From positions 63,555,610-63,619,609 of the forward strand of contig OX411547.1 in assembly GCA_948146395.1 (NCBI GenBank): 64,000 bases of DNA, written 5' to 3'. The translations under genes were made by a program, and so were the position numbers. Below, one piece after another: positions 20,775 to 32,695 of this stretch. The DNA comes from Fragum whitleyi. Its lineage: Eukaryota; Mollusca; Bivalvia; Cardiida; Cardiidae. The notes under the pieces are model-generated. The model did no database searches. It was not told the DNA's origin and saw nothing but the letters and a program-made list of their open reading frames with translations. The first letter of the stretch is position 1; each line of letters starts with the position of its first letter.

Positions 20775-20950
20775 GCTTTTACCCTCCCACCAATGGGTTG
20801 ATAATCGTGAACCTAAGTGGGATATCAGCTGGATGCTAGGAAAGGATGCAATGGTAGCACTGGTGCGAGAAAAACAAGAAAAATCCATTGTTAGGTGCTC
20901 TAGCCTATGCAATAAGGCTTAACGATTGTTGAAAGCGATATTAAATCCAC
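20775..20950 (+). mobile_element. tRNA-SINE, head degraded
   Basis: Shares the body of the SINE at 28608-28866: ACCAATGGGTTGATAATCGT, CTAGGAAAGGATGCAATGGT, AGCACTGGTGCGAGAAA and GTTGAAAGCG near the end. The tRNA-like head is no longer recognisable. Confidence 0.75.
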
Positions 20951-22660
20951 ATGCATCAAAAGTCAACGCCAGCGGAATGAAATTTTTCACTGCAAAATTG
21001 GTCCCTTTTTTAAAGACTAGTTACAAATACCATATTTATAATTAGATAATGAATAGTCAATTTGCAGTGTATATGTAGAACAAAGAATGTGCCCTTTGAG
21101 ATCCTCATTAAGAGTACTTTAACCCTTTACAGAAAAAATCTACTATGTGTTTCATTGTAAACCTATTAGGCTGAAAGCTGGATATTCCTGCTTTGGCAGG
21201 AGGTATAGACAAAGATTAGCCTGTGCATCTTTACGGCCTGATTTCACTTTCGAAACAAGAAAAAGTTTTAAAAAAGTATTATATAATTAAAAACTAACAC
21301 ACAGATAGTGCCAGTGATTTCAGCACTTTGATTTTAATGCAAATTTGAAAATGATTTTATTCTGCAGGACAAAGGATCAGCAGATGATTGTCGATTGGAA
21401 AACCAACCAGTAACGCGTTCAGGATACCTAAAATCCGAATTTTGCCAACAATTCAAAATGTTTTTTCCGCTTTAGAAATCGGTACATGTACAAGGCGGGA
21501 TACCATTTATAAAACGTTTCGCGAATGTTTATCCTAGACGTCAGGCTTGGCCAAATGTAGTGTTATGCATTCTTTTTATCTAAGAGTTATCGTTTGGCCT
21601 AATTGTAACTACTAATTAAGGAATATAAAATCTTATTTTCACGGAAGCAATACGTTTATAATGTGTTTTTACGAAGCTTTTCGGGGCATGGGTTGGTCTG
21701 CAATGCCCGCATAAAACGTATAAACCTTGAGAGAATGAAATTACGAGAGGTCTTAAGTAAAGTAATGAGCCATCCTGTTACACCCATGTTTTAAAAACAT
21801 GCTTTTAATGCTTAAGTTCCTTGCCTACGGATAAAACATTTCTGGTCTGCTAAAAACCCGACTCTCTTTAAAAGCCTAGCTTTAAGTACAAGCTTCCGAT
21901 TCACGGAAAGCGAGAATCCCTGCGCTCACTTAAATACACACGTATTTGTAAGACAGTAAAGTACCTAAAAGACAGACACTAAAGACTTCGATAAGCCTGG
22001 GATCTGATCGTATTCTACTCTGTCTACTTTTCACTTGGTAAATGTTGGGTTTACCATGATCCGGGCGGATTGAATTGTCCAAAAATTGACGCCTTCTTTG
22101 AAACGATATAAAAATCCAGCGAAAAAAGTTTACGTCAGGTTCATGAATTGTGACCACGTCCTCTCCGGTTTTTCCCAGAACTTTATCTACAAAGCGGTTC
22201 TCAGAACTCTAGTTCTCAGAAAACCTTATCATGATTACATGTATAGCACACATATGATATATTGGTTCTACGCAATTCCTAACAACCGCTTACCAGTTTA
22301 GCTCAATATTCATATTCTATGCAGGCGACAAATTAAAAACCTTTTCTGCGTTTGTTTTCGAGGTTTCTAGCATTATAAAGAACAGACTTTTGATGCCAAG
22401 GCCATAAAAGACCATAATTAAACAAATGAGTTTGCGAATCTGTATAGCCCGCTCGTTCGTGCAGCCTGATCAGAGTCGAAATTCTTCACACATTTAAAGC
22501 TCTTCATTCTCGACTTCCTTTTTCTTTTATGTGCGTGTCAAAGCGTGGCATTAATTTCCAAATGCTGATATTGAACTACGTATATAAAGCATGCACGGGA
22601 TAAATAGATGAGGCCCAAGAAAGTCTTGTTCTAACAGGACGTGTAGGTGCACACATGACC
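20951..22660. other. Unassigned sequence
   Basis: AT-rich, no gene recognised. TTTAACCCTTTACAG at 21118-21132 resembles a solo end of the TTAA-type element at 19166. Confidence 0.35.
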
Positions 22661-22666
22661 TTTTAA

Positions 22667-23047
22667 GATAGTGGACCCGTAATAGTTCCGCAGCATTTCG
22701 GAACTCTTGAGATTTGGTTTAAAACTATTTATTTTACATCAATTGGGAAACAAGTTCTTACAACTTAGATTCATCTCTCTCGATTCTGCTTCCTGGAAAA
22801 ATCACCTGTACTCGCGCCGAACGTGTGGGCCAATGAAAGAACCAAGATCGATAGCCGCTCCCGGTAATCGAACTCAGGACCTTTGGGTCAAGAGGCCGAC
22901 GCTCTACCTCTAGACCAAGGACACCACAATCTTGAGATTTCACAATGTTAGTCGAGGTTACCTAATGAAATCATTTGGAAACCTCGGCTATCATTGTTGA
23001 AGTTATTAGCTTCCGAGACGTTACGGAAGTATAAAGGGTCCACTATC
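22667..23047. mobile_element. TTAA-flanked inverted-repeat element containing a tRNA-like segment
   Basis: TIRs GATAGTGGACCC and GGGTCCACTATC, both bounded by TTAA (22663-22666, 23048-23051). Inside, on the minus strand at about 22850-22930, is a tRNA-like stretch with GGTCTAGAGGTAGAGCGTCG and GAGTTCGATTACC, so a SINE head or tRNA pseudogene is embedded. No transposase frame. Confidence 0.7.
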
Positions 23048-23205
23048 TTAACTCAATGTTGTAAAATCTTGTATAACGGAAACAAAGTGTTTCCTATTGA
23101 TAAGTGTACAAGATGCATATCGCAGTGATTCATTTCAACACGTGTTTTCTCGTGATAAATCTGAAAGAATCTACTGCTTAAGTCAAAAGAAACTTGCGCG
23201 GATCT

Positions 23206-23339
23206 AGCCCTGCGTTCGGTATGATAAAAAGGTGCAAACTATTTGGGATTTATACCCCGCTTTGCACGCAAGTGCGCGTGCAAAGCAGGGTATAATTCCC
23301 AAACAGTTTGGACCGTTTTATCATCCCGAACGCAGGGCT
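23206..23339. repeat. Fold-back element, arms about 65 bp
   Basis: AGCCCTGCGTTCGG ... GATAAAAAGGTGCAAACT pairs with AGTTTGGACCGTTTTATC ... CCGAACGCAGGGCT. The centre is GCACGCAAGTGCGCGTGC. Degenerate relatives lie at 27382-27511 and 31786-31860. Confidence 0.85.
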
Positions 23340-25511
23340 CATTTTTAATCATGGGGGGTTAAACTAAAAAATATTTCCTCGGCATAATTATGGCCCCCAT
23401 CGGAATAGAGGGAGTATATTGCTCTGCTTTTTTTCTTCACTTGTAGGTCGGTCCTTCGGTCGGTCGATCCGTCTATTGACCATTTTTGACTAGAGCAGAA
23501 CTTTAAGCAAGACAGTGTTATTTCATCTTTGCCATAGGAGAAATAGGGGAAAAGGTTATACATGCACCACCAACCCTTTTCGTTAATTTTGCAAAGTTTC
23601 CACCAGAAAGGGTTAAGATTAACATGTATGCCATATGCTACTCATAACGGGATCTTTAGTTGCTATTTTTTATCGGTTGCTTGCATTTAATTGAAAGGTA
23701 TTTTGGGATGAACCCCCAATCAAAAACGACAAGCTTACAAGGACAAACGTGTGTTCCCTTTGTCAATGTTATCCACATTTTGTTGATAGTCCCATGGGGG
23801 AAAATATTCATTAAAGATTGCAGTTTGCGATATGACAAAGCACAAATGACCCAATGATTTATGCTCTATAATTTTACAGCACTCTTTATAAATAGCCGTC
23901 TGGTTGATATTACACCTGCAAGTGTTTGCATAATGATTATGAACTGTATCACCTAAAGATCCCTAGGTCTTTAATAAAAAGTGAACCTTTATTCTTCTGC
24001 TCTCAAGGATTTAACAAATGTCAGATATATATTAAAGATGAAACAAAAATAACATTTTACCGTTATTAACTATGCAACTAGTTTCATTTTACTTTTTGGA
24101 AAAGAAACATATCATGCGTCAAGCTTCATTGTTGATTTTTTTCGATAATATGTAAGCCAATACGTGGCATTTTCAACAATTTGCGCAAAGCAAAGCCTCT
24201 GTCTGGCTAGCCAGTGCATTCGCACACACTGACCGGAGTCTTCACAATGCACTCTATAGATAGATAAGGTCTTAACCCTCTTAAGGAAGTTCGCTCCTTA
24301 AGGCAGTCAGCGAATATTCGTATTTCCTGATCATCTAGACTACATAATATTCTGCCAATCATGCACACGAGTATAAATTTTGTACCCGGGTACCAAAGAT
24401 CTCGTGACCCACGGGTACCCGAGTACCCGATGAATAGTTCCCATGTATTTGTTTTATCGATTTATTATAAAAGCGGCTCCAGAATTTCTGTAAAGGGCGT
24501 TCGGACATGTAAGTTCAGACTAGGTTTTAAGAAAAAGCAGCCGGGTGTTGCGAGTCAATAATAATTCTTAACACTATCTATCACCAGGAAATTAACTAAA
24601 AAAAGAATAGGGGAATATTTAAAAGAGTTTTCGTTTTTGATATTTTTATTATTTTTATTATTACTATCATTATTATTATGAATTTGCCCAAGAAAGTACT
24701 CATGCTTATACAATAGTAGGCTAAGGGGTAATGGTTCATGACCCTGGTTGAAGCGTTACCTTACCTGATATTCGGATACTCTAGTAATTGTCCCACCTCT
24801 ACTCACCTGAATGGTCTTCTTAAATTGAAACTTTTCTTCATTTACGCGCACTTAAGAGCATAATTTTGTTACATATACATGCTTTTGTTTTCAAGGTGAC
24901 AACGTAATGTTGTAACCTTCAAACACCGCACGGTTGTTGTTAAAAGTTCCGTAAAACGTCTGGAAGGCGAATCTGAAGGATGCAATTTTCTTCATTGTTT
25001 CTTCTTTTTCTGTTCAGTATTTTTTTATGGTTTGGAGCATTAATACAAAAAATACAATCATTGCGAAAAACTGTGTCGATGCTACTGAGATCGATGTTGA
25101 ATTTAAGAGAAAAAAAAGGTGATGACATAAATCGCGTTTGTTTGAAAGTGTAGTTCGATTTCATTTGGTGAACCACACGATGTGGCATTTCTTGTTCTCG
25201 AAATAAAGGATTTAGCGTCATTTTTTCTATTTTATGTAAAACGATATGAGAAAAGATATGTAAATTGGCGCGTCGTTTTGCCTATTATTATGAGACAACG
25301 TCATGACGTAATGGGTGCAGTGGGTCCCGCTTAGATATCGTCAACAAGGGTAACATGAACTAAAGCAGGGTGCAATAAGTGGTCACGCGTTGATATTACC
25401 AAGTAATAATCAACCAATATTTCTAGATTATCAACCAAAAAGATTAAAGAAAACGAAATAGTGTGAAAGTACATGTACGACGTCGTAACGTTATATCAAA
25501 TGATGGTCGTA
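23340..25511. other. Unassigned sequence with repeat fragments
   Basis: No supported gene. At 24178-24250 is a relative of the CAGACTG hairpin family (GCGCAAAGCAAAG ... GACCGGAGTCTTCACAATGC). Around 24386-24429 the motif GGGTACC(CG) recurs. 25262-25365 weakly matches the GACGTCA repeat. Confidence 0.4.
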
Positions 25512-25676
25512 CAGTTAACAACATCGTCAAATTGACAAGGTGAATGAATTTGAATGATTTTGGAGCGTTTTTGATTGGTTTGAGTAAGTGTTTGGAATGA
25601 ATGACTGGAACGCTGAGTGAGCGATTTAGAATGGTTTTTATTGAGATGAATGGTAATTTTACGATGCTACTAACTG
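25512..25676 (+). mobile_element. CAGTTA MITE copy 13, 165-bp mini
   Basis: TA-flanked. Left TIR CAGTTAACAACATCGTCAAA is joined after about 45 bp directly to the right arm (TTTTGGAGCGTTTTTGATTG) and right TIR ACGATGCTACTAACTG. Hairpin and middle are deleted. Confidence 0.9.
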
Positions 25677-26540
25677 TAGCAGCGCACGAGCGTAACTGAA
25701 ATTCGCTACCACAATACAATGGTTATAACATAAAAGAACTCTGATGCGAACCATCGGTACAGGCTTCGACTACACCGTAGCATCGGATGCCGATGATTAC
25801 AGTTCTGCGTTCAGGACTCAAAAACGTAGGGAATGTTAAGAAAATGAACCCCACGTGAGTACACTGGCAATATTGAGCAATATTTCGAGGTCGTTTTCAT
25901 TTAGAACGCCGGGCAACTCTTTTAAGACGATTCTAATGAGATATTGCAAGGCAGAATCGCACAATGAATGGAAACACCAGGTACGATTTGTAATTATGAC
26001 TTACGAACATTTTTTCGTAAGAAGTTTCGTAGAAAAAGGCCATGATTCGCTTTATTATCTCTCTCAACATCATATCAACGTTTTGCATGTTTTGCTGCTT
26101 TACTTTCTTTTTATTCTGTAGATACCGTTTTACTCTCAGTTATTGCATTCTAAATAAAAATAAATCTATTTGCAATGGCCCTTATGGACTTCCATAGGAC
26201 CGAATCAATGCACCAAGCTTCTCAATTGCTTTTCAAAGTTGTTAAATAACAATGGAAAATGTGCAGATATAGAGTTACTTGGTCATGTAACATTAAATTT
26301 ACCGTAATCAAATCCTAAACGTTGCCTAGTAACACTGTCTATTTACAATTTGGACCCACTAACACGCGATTTTAGATAGCCTTTATTGCTTCTTATGTTC
26401 TCTAAAAGTTTTCTATTCTTTATTTTTACTTATTCTCAATATATTCCAAACACGAAAAGTAGTCGATAATCATTATTTTGCGAATATGTGTTATGTGACC
26501 ATGTCTGATCTTATTTCGCTAATAGATTGATTAACTTAAT

Positions 26541-26803
26541 GGAGTTTTACGCCGCTTTCAACATTTTTTTCAGTTATATCGCGGTGGCTGGAGCACCTAA
26601 CATTGGTTTCCTGGTATTTCTCTCACCAGTACAACCACCACATCCTTTTCGAGCCTCAAGCTACTATCTCACATAGGTCTATGATTATCAACCCTTTGGT
26701 GAGAGACAAAAACCCGGAAAGAATGAGTGCCGCCGTCGGGGATCGAACCCGGGACCTCTGGATTGACAGTCTGGCGCGCTACCGTCTGCGCTCTGACGGC
26801 GGC
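26541..26803 (-). mobile_element. tRNA-SINE, full length
   Basis: On the minus strand, head GCCGCCGTCAGAGCGCAGAC with box B GGTTCGATCCC and the closing CGGCGGC (7-bp acceptor-like stem), then the shared body, ending GAAAGCGGCGTAAAACTCC. About 263 bp. Confidence 0.88.
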
Positions 26804-28057
26804 TCATTTAGCTTAAACGATGATATCTTATAAGTTAAAACCAAAAATCCCATTTTTTCCAAGGTAGTAATTCCTATTGATGACCGCCTGTCACTCGCTG
26901 ATAAGGGTTTTAATGTTACAGCAACTTTGGTGAGAAGGGGTTACTATGAAATGGTATAGGCTGACCAAGTGATCGCTACTCGCGAACATATTAATGTGAC
27001 CCGTCACGCGAAAAGGGACCATCTGGGTAGTGCATAAAATGTCTCTCCTAGTCCGACTGCGTGATCTGCGCAGACTGACTATGGTCGAAACTTTTTGCAC
27101 CGTGCTTATTTTCTGAATCAAGAATGCTCAATCTGCCTGTCAGTGAAAGAATTTTAGAAATGCGACATCTGGTTGACCTGTGCTGGATCAAATCTCTTTT
27201 TCCACAATTCATTTCGTAGAATTCCCGCATGGTCTCTTTTCACGTGACGGGTCACATTTGTTTTCATACAAAATGTGTGCATGCATTTGTGACATAAATT
27301 TGAAAAAAAGTCTGTCTGTTTTTGTTTTTTTTTGTTTTTTTTCAGGGAGGACTCGATCCTTGCATGACTGTTCTAGATTACCAGCCCGGCGTTCAAGATT
27401 AACGGTGCAAACGGTTTGTAAATTATGCTCCCCTTTGCACATTCACTTGCATTCATAGAGAGGAATGATTGCATACAAGTTGCTATGTTTTGTCATTCTG
27501 AACGCAGGGCTGTTTTTCGTGTTTGACAGGGTATCCGAATTTAGATGAATCAATACAAACGTTCTTTATTATTATTCTTAATATGCTATGAGTATAGGTA
27601 GATTTTGTGCGGTGAGCCGGGAAATCTACTTTTTACTGTTAGATTTCCGTGCCATGTTTTCGAAATACATAAAGCAGGTAAAAACAACACATTAAAAAAG
27701 GGTATAATTTACCTTTCGAACGAAAGTAATTGCTTGTCTTGGCTCCTAAGGTAAGAAACACGTATTTTCATAATTGAGGAGAATGGATTAGGTTAAATTC
27801 ATATCATTTGCTTGTTAATCATGTCCTGATGCACCTATGGTAATAGACTCGGCGCCTACGTCAGAGCTCAGTTTTGAAAATACACCTATACAGAAAACTG
27901 ATCACTTCGCGCCAAGATCACGAGATATATTACACAATACAGACAACTCCTGTTGTATCGATGATTGAATAGCGTAAATGATATATATCTATATTGAGGT
28001 TTTGTTTATTGATATCTCGGTGTTTGTTTTTTATCATTATCATAATTTTTCTAACTA
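26804..28057. other. Unassigned sequence with one degenerate fold-back
   Basis: No supported gene. 27382-27511 (AGCCCGGCGTTCAAG ... CTGAACGCAGGGCT) is a decayed relative of the fold-back at 23206. Confidence 0.4.
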
Positions 28058-28495
28058 CAGTTAACAACATCGTGAAATTGACGTGGTGAATGATTTTGGA
28101 ATGATTTAGGAATGAAATTGAATGAGTGAGAGGAGCGAGTTTTGATTGAATTTAATGGGAGGTAATCCTATATTGCAAATTTTGTTCGGGATGAACAAAA
28201 TTTGCGATATTGATTACCTCCCTTTAATAAAAAAGTGCATACAAGTTCTGTGCAAAGCTTCAAATTTCTTCAAGAACCTATGAGGCGCTAACTTTTTGAA
28301 TTATGTCAGTGAAATCGCGATTTTTCTCTGTCAAAATTTATTTTGAATGATGTTGTTAATTCTATATTTTCCAATAGATTTGATCGTTTTTGAATGGTTT
28401 GAGTGAGTGTTTGGAATGAATGATTGGAGCGCTGAGTGATCGATTTAGAATGGTTTAGATTGAGGTGAATGTCAATTTCACGATGTTATTAACAG
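28058..28495 (+). mobile_element. CAGTTA MITE copy 14, full length (438 bp)
   Basis: TA-flanked. Left end CAGTTAACAACATCGTGAAA, right end TTCACGATGTTATTAACAG. Hairpin 28158-28224. Subfamily A. Confidence 0.92.
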
Positions 28496-28607
28496 TAGCC
28501 CTTGCCACAGAAAAATGCAAAGATTTAAAATCACTAAGTGTTTTACTGTACCTTGACAAAGGAATGCAATATAAGCAGGACAGCAAACCATGCTCTGTGT
28601 TTGAAGG

Positions 28608-28866
28608 GCCGCCGTTAGAGCGCAGTTGGTAGCGCGTCGGACTATCAATCTAGAGTTCCCGGGTTCGATCCCCGACGGCGGCACTAATTCTTACCGACTA
28701 TTTGTCTCTCAACAATGAATTGAGAATCGTAGACCTATGTGAGATAGCAGCTAGAGGCTAGGAAAGGATGTAATGATAGTACTGGTGAGCAAAATACAAG
28801 GAATCCATTGTTATGTGCTCCAGCCTCCGCGATATAACTGAAACATTGTTGAATGCGGCATAAAAG
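28608..28866 (+). mobile_element. tRNA-SINE, full length (best copy)
   Basis: The head 28608-28683 opens GCCGCCG and closes CGGCGGC, a perfect 7-bp acceptor-like stem. Box B GGTTCGATCCC lies at 28662-28672. The tRNA-unrelated body contains CTAGGAAAGGATGTAATGAT and AGTACTGGTGAG and ends GTTGAATGCGGCATAAAA. Pol III transcription is expected. Called SINE, not tRNA gene, because the body recurs in at least seven other places. Confidence 0.88.
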
Positions 28867-29651
28867 GCCATGTATAAAGTTGATTTCTGGGCCCGAGGTT
28901 ATAAAACTTTTCTCATTCTCAAATTAAAATTTTCTCAAATTTCAATTTTGATATTAAAGCCCCAATTCTGTTTTAATACTCATTTTAATGTATTTATATA
29001 AAAGATGATATTAATACGTTATTATGAATAACAACTTATTAATAATTTTCATAAATTTATTTATTTAGAATTTGAGAAAATTCTCAGTTGAGCCTGAAAA
29101 AATTTTATAACCTCGGGACTAGACCTATGAAAAAGAACAGAATATTTTGAGGATGCTTTATATCTGTTTTTTTTTTTTTTTTTTTTTTATTAATTTTATT
29201 TTTTTTTCTCCCACAGGTTGCATTTTTTCTATTTTAATTGTTTCAGGCACTCTATCCAACTCAGAATTTTACATGTATAAGGCATATTCGAAAATTGTTC
29301 CTTCGTTAAGGCATACTGCTTGTTTACAAAACAAGTCGGTTACTATGCATTTGATAACACAAGTTTTTTTTTTCGTTTATCGATATATTATAACGATCCG
29401 TATTCGTTTACCCATTTCATCACAACCCACCCAGCCCCCTTTTGCACATTGACATTTTTTTTCAATTGATGGTATTGAGAAAAAAATCACCAATCACTAT
29501 ATTTAAAAAGAAATCATACTTCAAATAAAGACATTACGTTGAAAAATGGCTTAAGGCAGAACTTTTCTCTAGCCGTGAAAAAGACCACTAAAACCAAAAA
29601 AGAAAAATATTTTGAATGCTTGAATTGGGTTTTCCATCGCTTTAAGCAATC
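28867..29651. other. Unassigned sequence with poly-T
   Basis: Contains a run of about 20 T at 29168-29189 and a second T-rich run at 29201-29209. No supported gene. Confidence 0.45.
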
Positions 29652-29886
29652 TTATACTTATATTACGGTGACTGGAGGACCTAACACGGATTCCTGGTTA
29701 TTCTCCTAACGGTACTACCATTACACTATTTCATAGCCTTCAGCTTCTATCCCAGATACTCCCATGCTAATCAACCGAATGTTGAGAAAACAACTAGTCG
29801 GAATGGATGAGTGCTGCAGTCGGGTATCGAATCCGGAACATTTTTAATGATAGTCCGGCGCTCTACGAACTGCGCTATGACTACGG
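29652..29886 (-). mobile_element. tRNA-SINE, diverged
   Basis: Minus-strand head AGCCGTAGTCATAGCGCAGT with a mutated box B, then the shared body (TAGTACCGTTAGGAGAAT region). Clearly older than the copies at 26541 and 28608. Confidence 0.75.
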
Positions 29887-29990
29887 CTTATTAACGTTAC
29901 GTAGCATTGAAAGTTATACAATATTGTTGGCATTGTTTCAGAAATCTCCGATGTTTATAATATTGACAAGCCATCTGTATTGCCCATACA

Positions 29991-30640
29991 CGCCGTCATA
30001 GCGTACAGTTAACAACATAGTGAAATTGACATTCGTCTTAATCAAAACCATTCTAAATCGCTCATTCATCGCTCCATTCCTTTATTCATTCCAAACACTC
30101 ACTCAAACCATTCAAAAACGCTCAGAATGACTAAAATTATGAATTAAACTAGGATTTTCAAAATGTATTTAGCTAGCAAAAGTGAAAGCGTCTTGACGAA
30201 AGAGGAAGCTAATAATAAAGCTTCTATGCAAATTTTATTAATAGGAGGTAATGGATATCGCTAATTTTGTTCATCCTGAACAAATTTGCGATAAAAGATA
30301 ACCTCCCATTAAATTCTGTCAAAAATCGCTCCACGCACTCATTCAAGATCATTCCAAAATTATTCCAAAATCTTCAACTCGTCAATTTCACGATGCTGTT
30401 AACTGTAGTTGGTAGCGCGTCGGCTTCCCAATCACGAGATCACGGGTTCGATCTCCCAAGGCGCCACCGATCCTCTCCAACAACTTGTCTCTTACCTATT
30501 GACTGATAATCGTACGCTTATGTCGAGTGGCAGCTGAAGTCTAGGTTGTAATGGTACTACTGGTGTGAGAAATACCAGCACTGTAAGCTGCTGAGGCCGC
30601 CACAATATAACTAAAAGGTTTATGAAAGCGGCGTAAAATT
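29991..30640 (+). mobile_element. tRNA-SINE split by a MITE
   Basis: Head bases CGCCGTCATAGCG (29991-30003) and GTTGGTAGCGCGTCGG (30408 on) are contiguous in the SINE consensus but are separated here by MITE copy 15 and TA duplications. Box B is GGTTCGATCTC at about 30445. The body runs to about 30640. Confidence 0.85.
30006..30405 (-). mobile_element. CAGTTA MITE copy 15, inserted in a SINE head
   Basis: Starts CAGTTAACAACATAGTGAAA and ends TTCACGATGCTGTTAACTG, with TA at 30004-30005 and 30406-30407. Hairpin 30243-30306. Confidence 0.92.
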
Positions 30641-30742
30641 CTATTCAAACAAAATAACTGATAATTGTTAACACTTTTTTTCAAATTTAAAAGTTTGACA
30701 CAAACATTGTCAACGCCTATGTTCGCGCATAGTCGGCTTATA

Positions 30743-31171
30743 CAGTCAACAACATCGTGAAATTGACAAGGTGAATGATTTTGGAATGATTTAAGAATGA
30801 AATTGAATGAGTGTGTGGAGAGAGTTTTGAGTCAATTCAATTGGAGGTAATCCAATATCGCAGATTTCGTTCAGGATTAACAAAATTATCAAATTGACTA
30901 CCTCCCTTTAATTAAATATACATACTAGTCCTATAGATAGATTCCTACTTCTTCAAAGACCTATTAGACGCTAACAATTTGAATTATGTCAGTGAAATCG
31001 CGATTTTTCTCTATCCAAATTAATGACGTTGCTGATTCGATATTTTTCAATGGGTTTGAGCGTTTTTGATCGATTTGAGTGAGTGTTTTGAACGAAAGAA
31101 TGGAGCGCTGAGTGAGCGATTTAGAATGGTTTTGATTGAGGTGAATGTCAATTTCACAATGTAATAAACTG
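30743..31171 (+). mobile_element. CAGTTA MITE copy 16
   Basis: TA-flanked. Left end CAGTCAACAACATCGTGAAA, right end TTCACAATGTAATAAACTG. The hairpin at 30842-30904 is weakened by substitutions in the distal arm. Subfamily A. Confidence 0.9.
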
Positions 31172-31232
31172 TACTGCTCGTCTGAGAAGGTATGTACATA
31201 GGACATTAATTATGTGAAAACCGTAGGCTGTA

Positions 31233-31646
31233 AAGAAAAGAACATCGTGAAATCGATAAGATGAATGATTTTGGAATCGGATTGAAAACGATTGTGTGAA
31301 ATTGGCGAATTTCGACAGAAATTCGACTGAAATTAAAGGGTGGTGTTAATACAAAAGAATTAAAGTATCCATATTTCATAATCGCCTTTACGTAAAGATA
31401 TACTAACTCTTTCTATGAAATGATTAGAGCGTTAACTTTCACCAAAAAGTCACACCTCAATCCACTTCAGCCAATAAAATTTTGGAATTGATTGAAGGTG
31501 TGAACCGTTTTGAATGATTGCGGGACCTCTTTTATCGATTTCGGAATGTTTTTAGTGATTGGGTCGGTGTTTGGAATGCTTAGATGGAGTGTTGAGGGAG
31601 CGAATTAGAACGGTTTTGGATTGAGTGTCAATTACAGGATAACATC
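31233..31646 (+). mobile_element. CAGTTA-related element copy 17, highly diverged
   Basis: AAGAACATCGTGAAATCGAT at the left and GTGTCAATTACAGGATAACA at the right. The family blocks TTTTGGAATCGGATTG and GAATGCTTAGATGGAGTG are recognisable. No intact hairpin. Confidence 0.6.
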
Positions 31647-31869
31647 AGATAAGAGTTGATATCGACCGGGAAGAGTAATGTATTACGGGAGTTGCCATGC
31701 CATGTGATATGCTTATATATTTTTCAAATTATTCTGACCCAGTTTTACCTGTAAAAATCGAGATATCCTATCCTGCCTTAAGAAGAACAAAGCGGTGCAA
31801 ACAATAAGCGGATTATACCCCGATTTGCACTTACGTGCAAAGAGGGTGTAGTTTTCAAAGAAATTGATA

Positions 31870-32240
31870 AGTTGGTTGATGATGTTGAAATAAAATTGAA
31901 TTATTTCGATGAATTTGGGTGAAATTCAAGTCAGGGTTTTTAAAAACTTAAATCGTCAAAATCGGACGATGTTATTGGTATTGAAACATTTACCTCCCTT
32001 TAATAAAATATATGATATTTTCCGTTTGAGTTTCTCCAAGAAAAAATCAGACAAATTTAAAATCCATACTAGCCAATAAAATCATGGAATTGTTTAATCG
32101 ATTTGAATTAACTGTTGCTCGTCTCGAACGATTTTGAAGTGCTTTGAACGATTTCGTTTTTGAATGGCTCGTGTGAGTGTTTTGAATGAATGAATGAATG
32201 AATGAATGAATGAATGAATGAATGAATGTATGAAGTGGTG
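31870..32240 (+). mobile_element. CAGTTA MITE copy 18, ends lost, with (TGAA)n expansion
   Basis: Contains the hairpin's distal arm TTACCTCCCTTTAATAAAAT, subfamily B middle and right-arm blocks. At 32183-32230 the family's GAATGAATGAATG has expanded to about 12 TGAA units. Both TIRs are missing. Confidence 0.75.
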
Positions 32241-32628
32241 AAAGGGCGTAATACGACCGGCGCTAAAGTATGTTCTCCTCTAGTGATATGCATGTATTTA
32301 CATGCGGTTTTTTTTACAAAAACCTGACATTTATATAAAACGCTTTGTCCCCACTGCCGATCTGACATTGCAAAGACACTCGTGTACGGTTGAGTAGAAA
32401 ATTTGAACAAGAATCGTTCGGGAAACAATCGTGTACCGATTGGGTTAAAGATCGAGCCATTCGGAACATCGCTCGGTCTTTTCCGTAAACTGGAAAGTAC
32501 CTCGGACGTAAGTGTAGTAATTTTGGTCATTTTTAAGGTAATTCGGCTCCTGGTGGTTCTTTGGTTAATACGCTTGAAGAAAAGCAAATTCCTTTAATGT
32601 ATTCAGTTCGTCTATGGAGATCATTTTG

Positions 32629-32695
32629 GCATATAATAATTTGAAAGCAAAACGCAGTAAAACACTGCGTTTTGTTTTCAAATCATAATATGCCG
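32629..32695. repeat. Compact hairpin, arms 30-31 bp
   Basis: GGCATATAATAATTTGAAAG and CAAAACGCAGT pair with ACTGCGTTTTG and TTTCAAATCATAATATGCC around AAAAC. Two mismatches or bulges only. Confidence 0.8.

Noticed and set aside
23656..23857. Frames on both strands that might be a transposase remnant
   Set aside because: No transposase motif can be pointed to. The nearby AACCC/GGGTT ends are too degenerate to define an element.
22707..26833. Peptides like GNRTQDLW and GDRTRDLW that match many database 'proteins'
   Set aside because: They are translations of tRNA-like SINE heads (box B region), a well-known annotation artefact.
28608..28683. A functional tRNA gene
   Set aside because: The acceptor-like stem and box B are good, but the sequence continues into a body shared by at least seven other loci and the anticodon arm pairs poorly, so it is a SINE head.
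32108..32587. 159-codon minus-strand frame with repeated HSFI residues
   Set aside because: The repeated residues are the (TGAA)n tract, and the rest is MITE and unassigned sequence.
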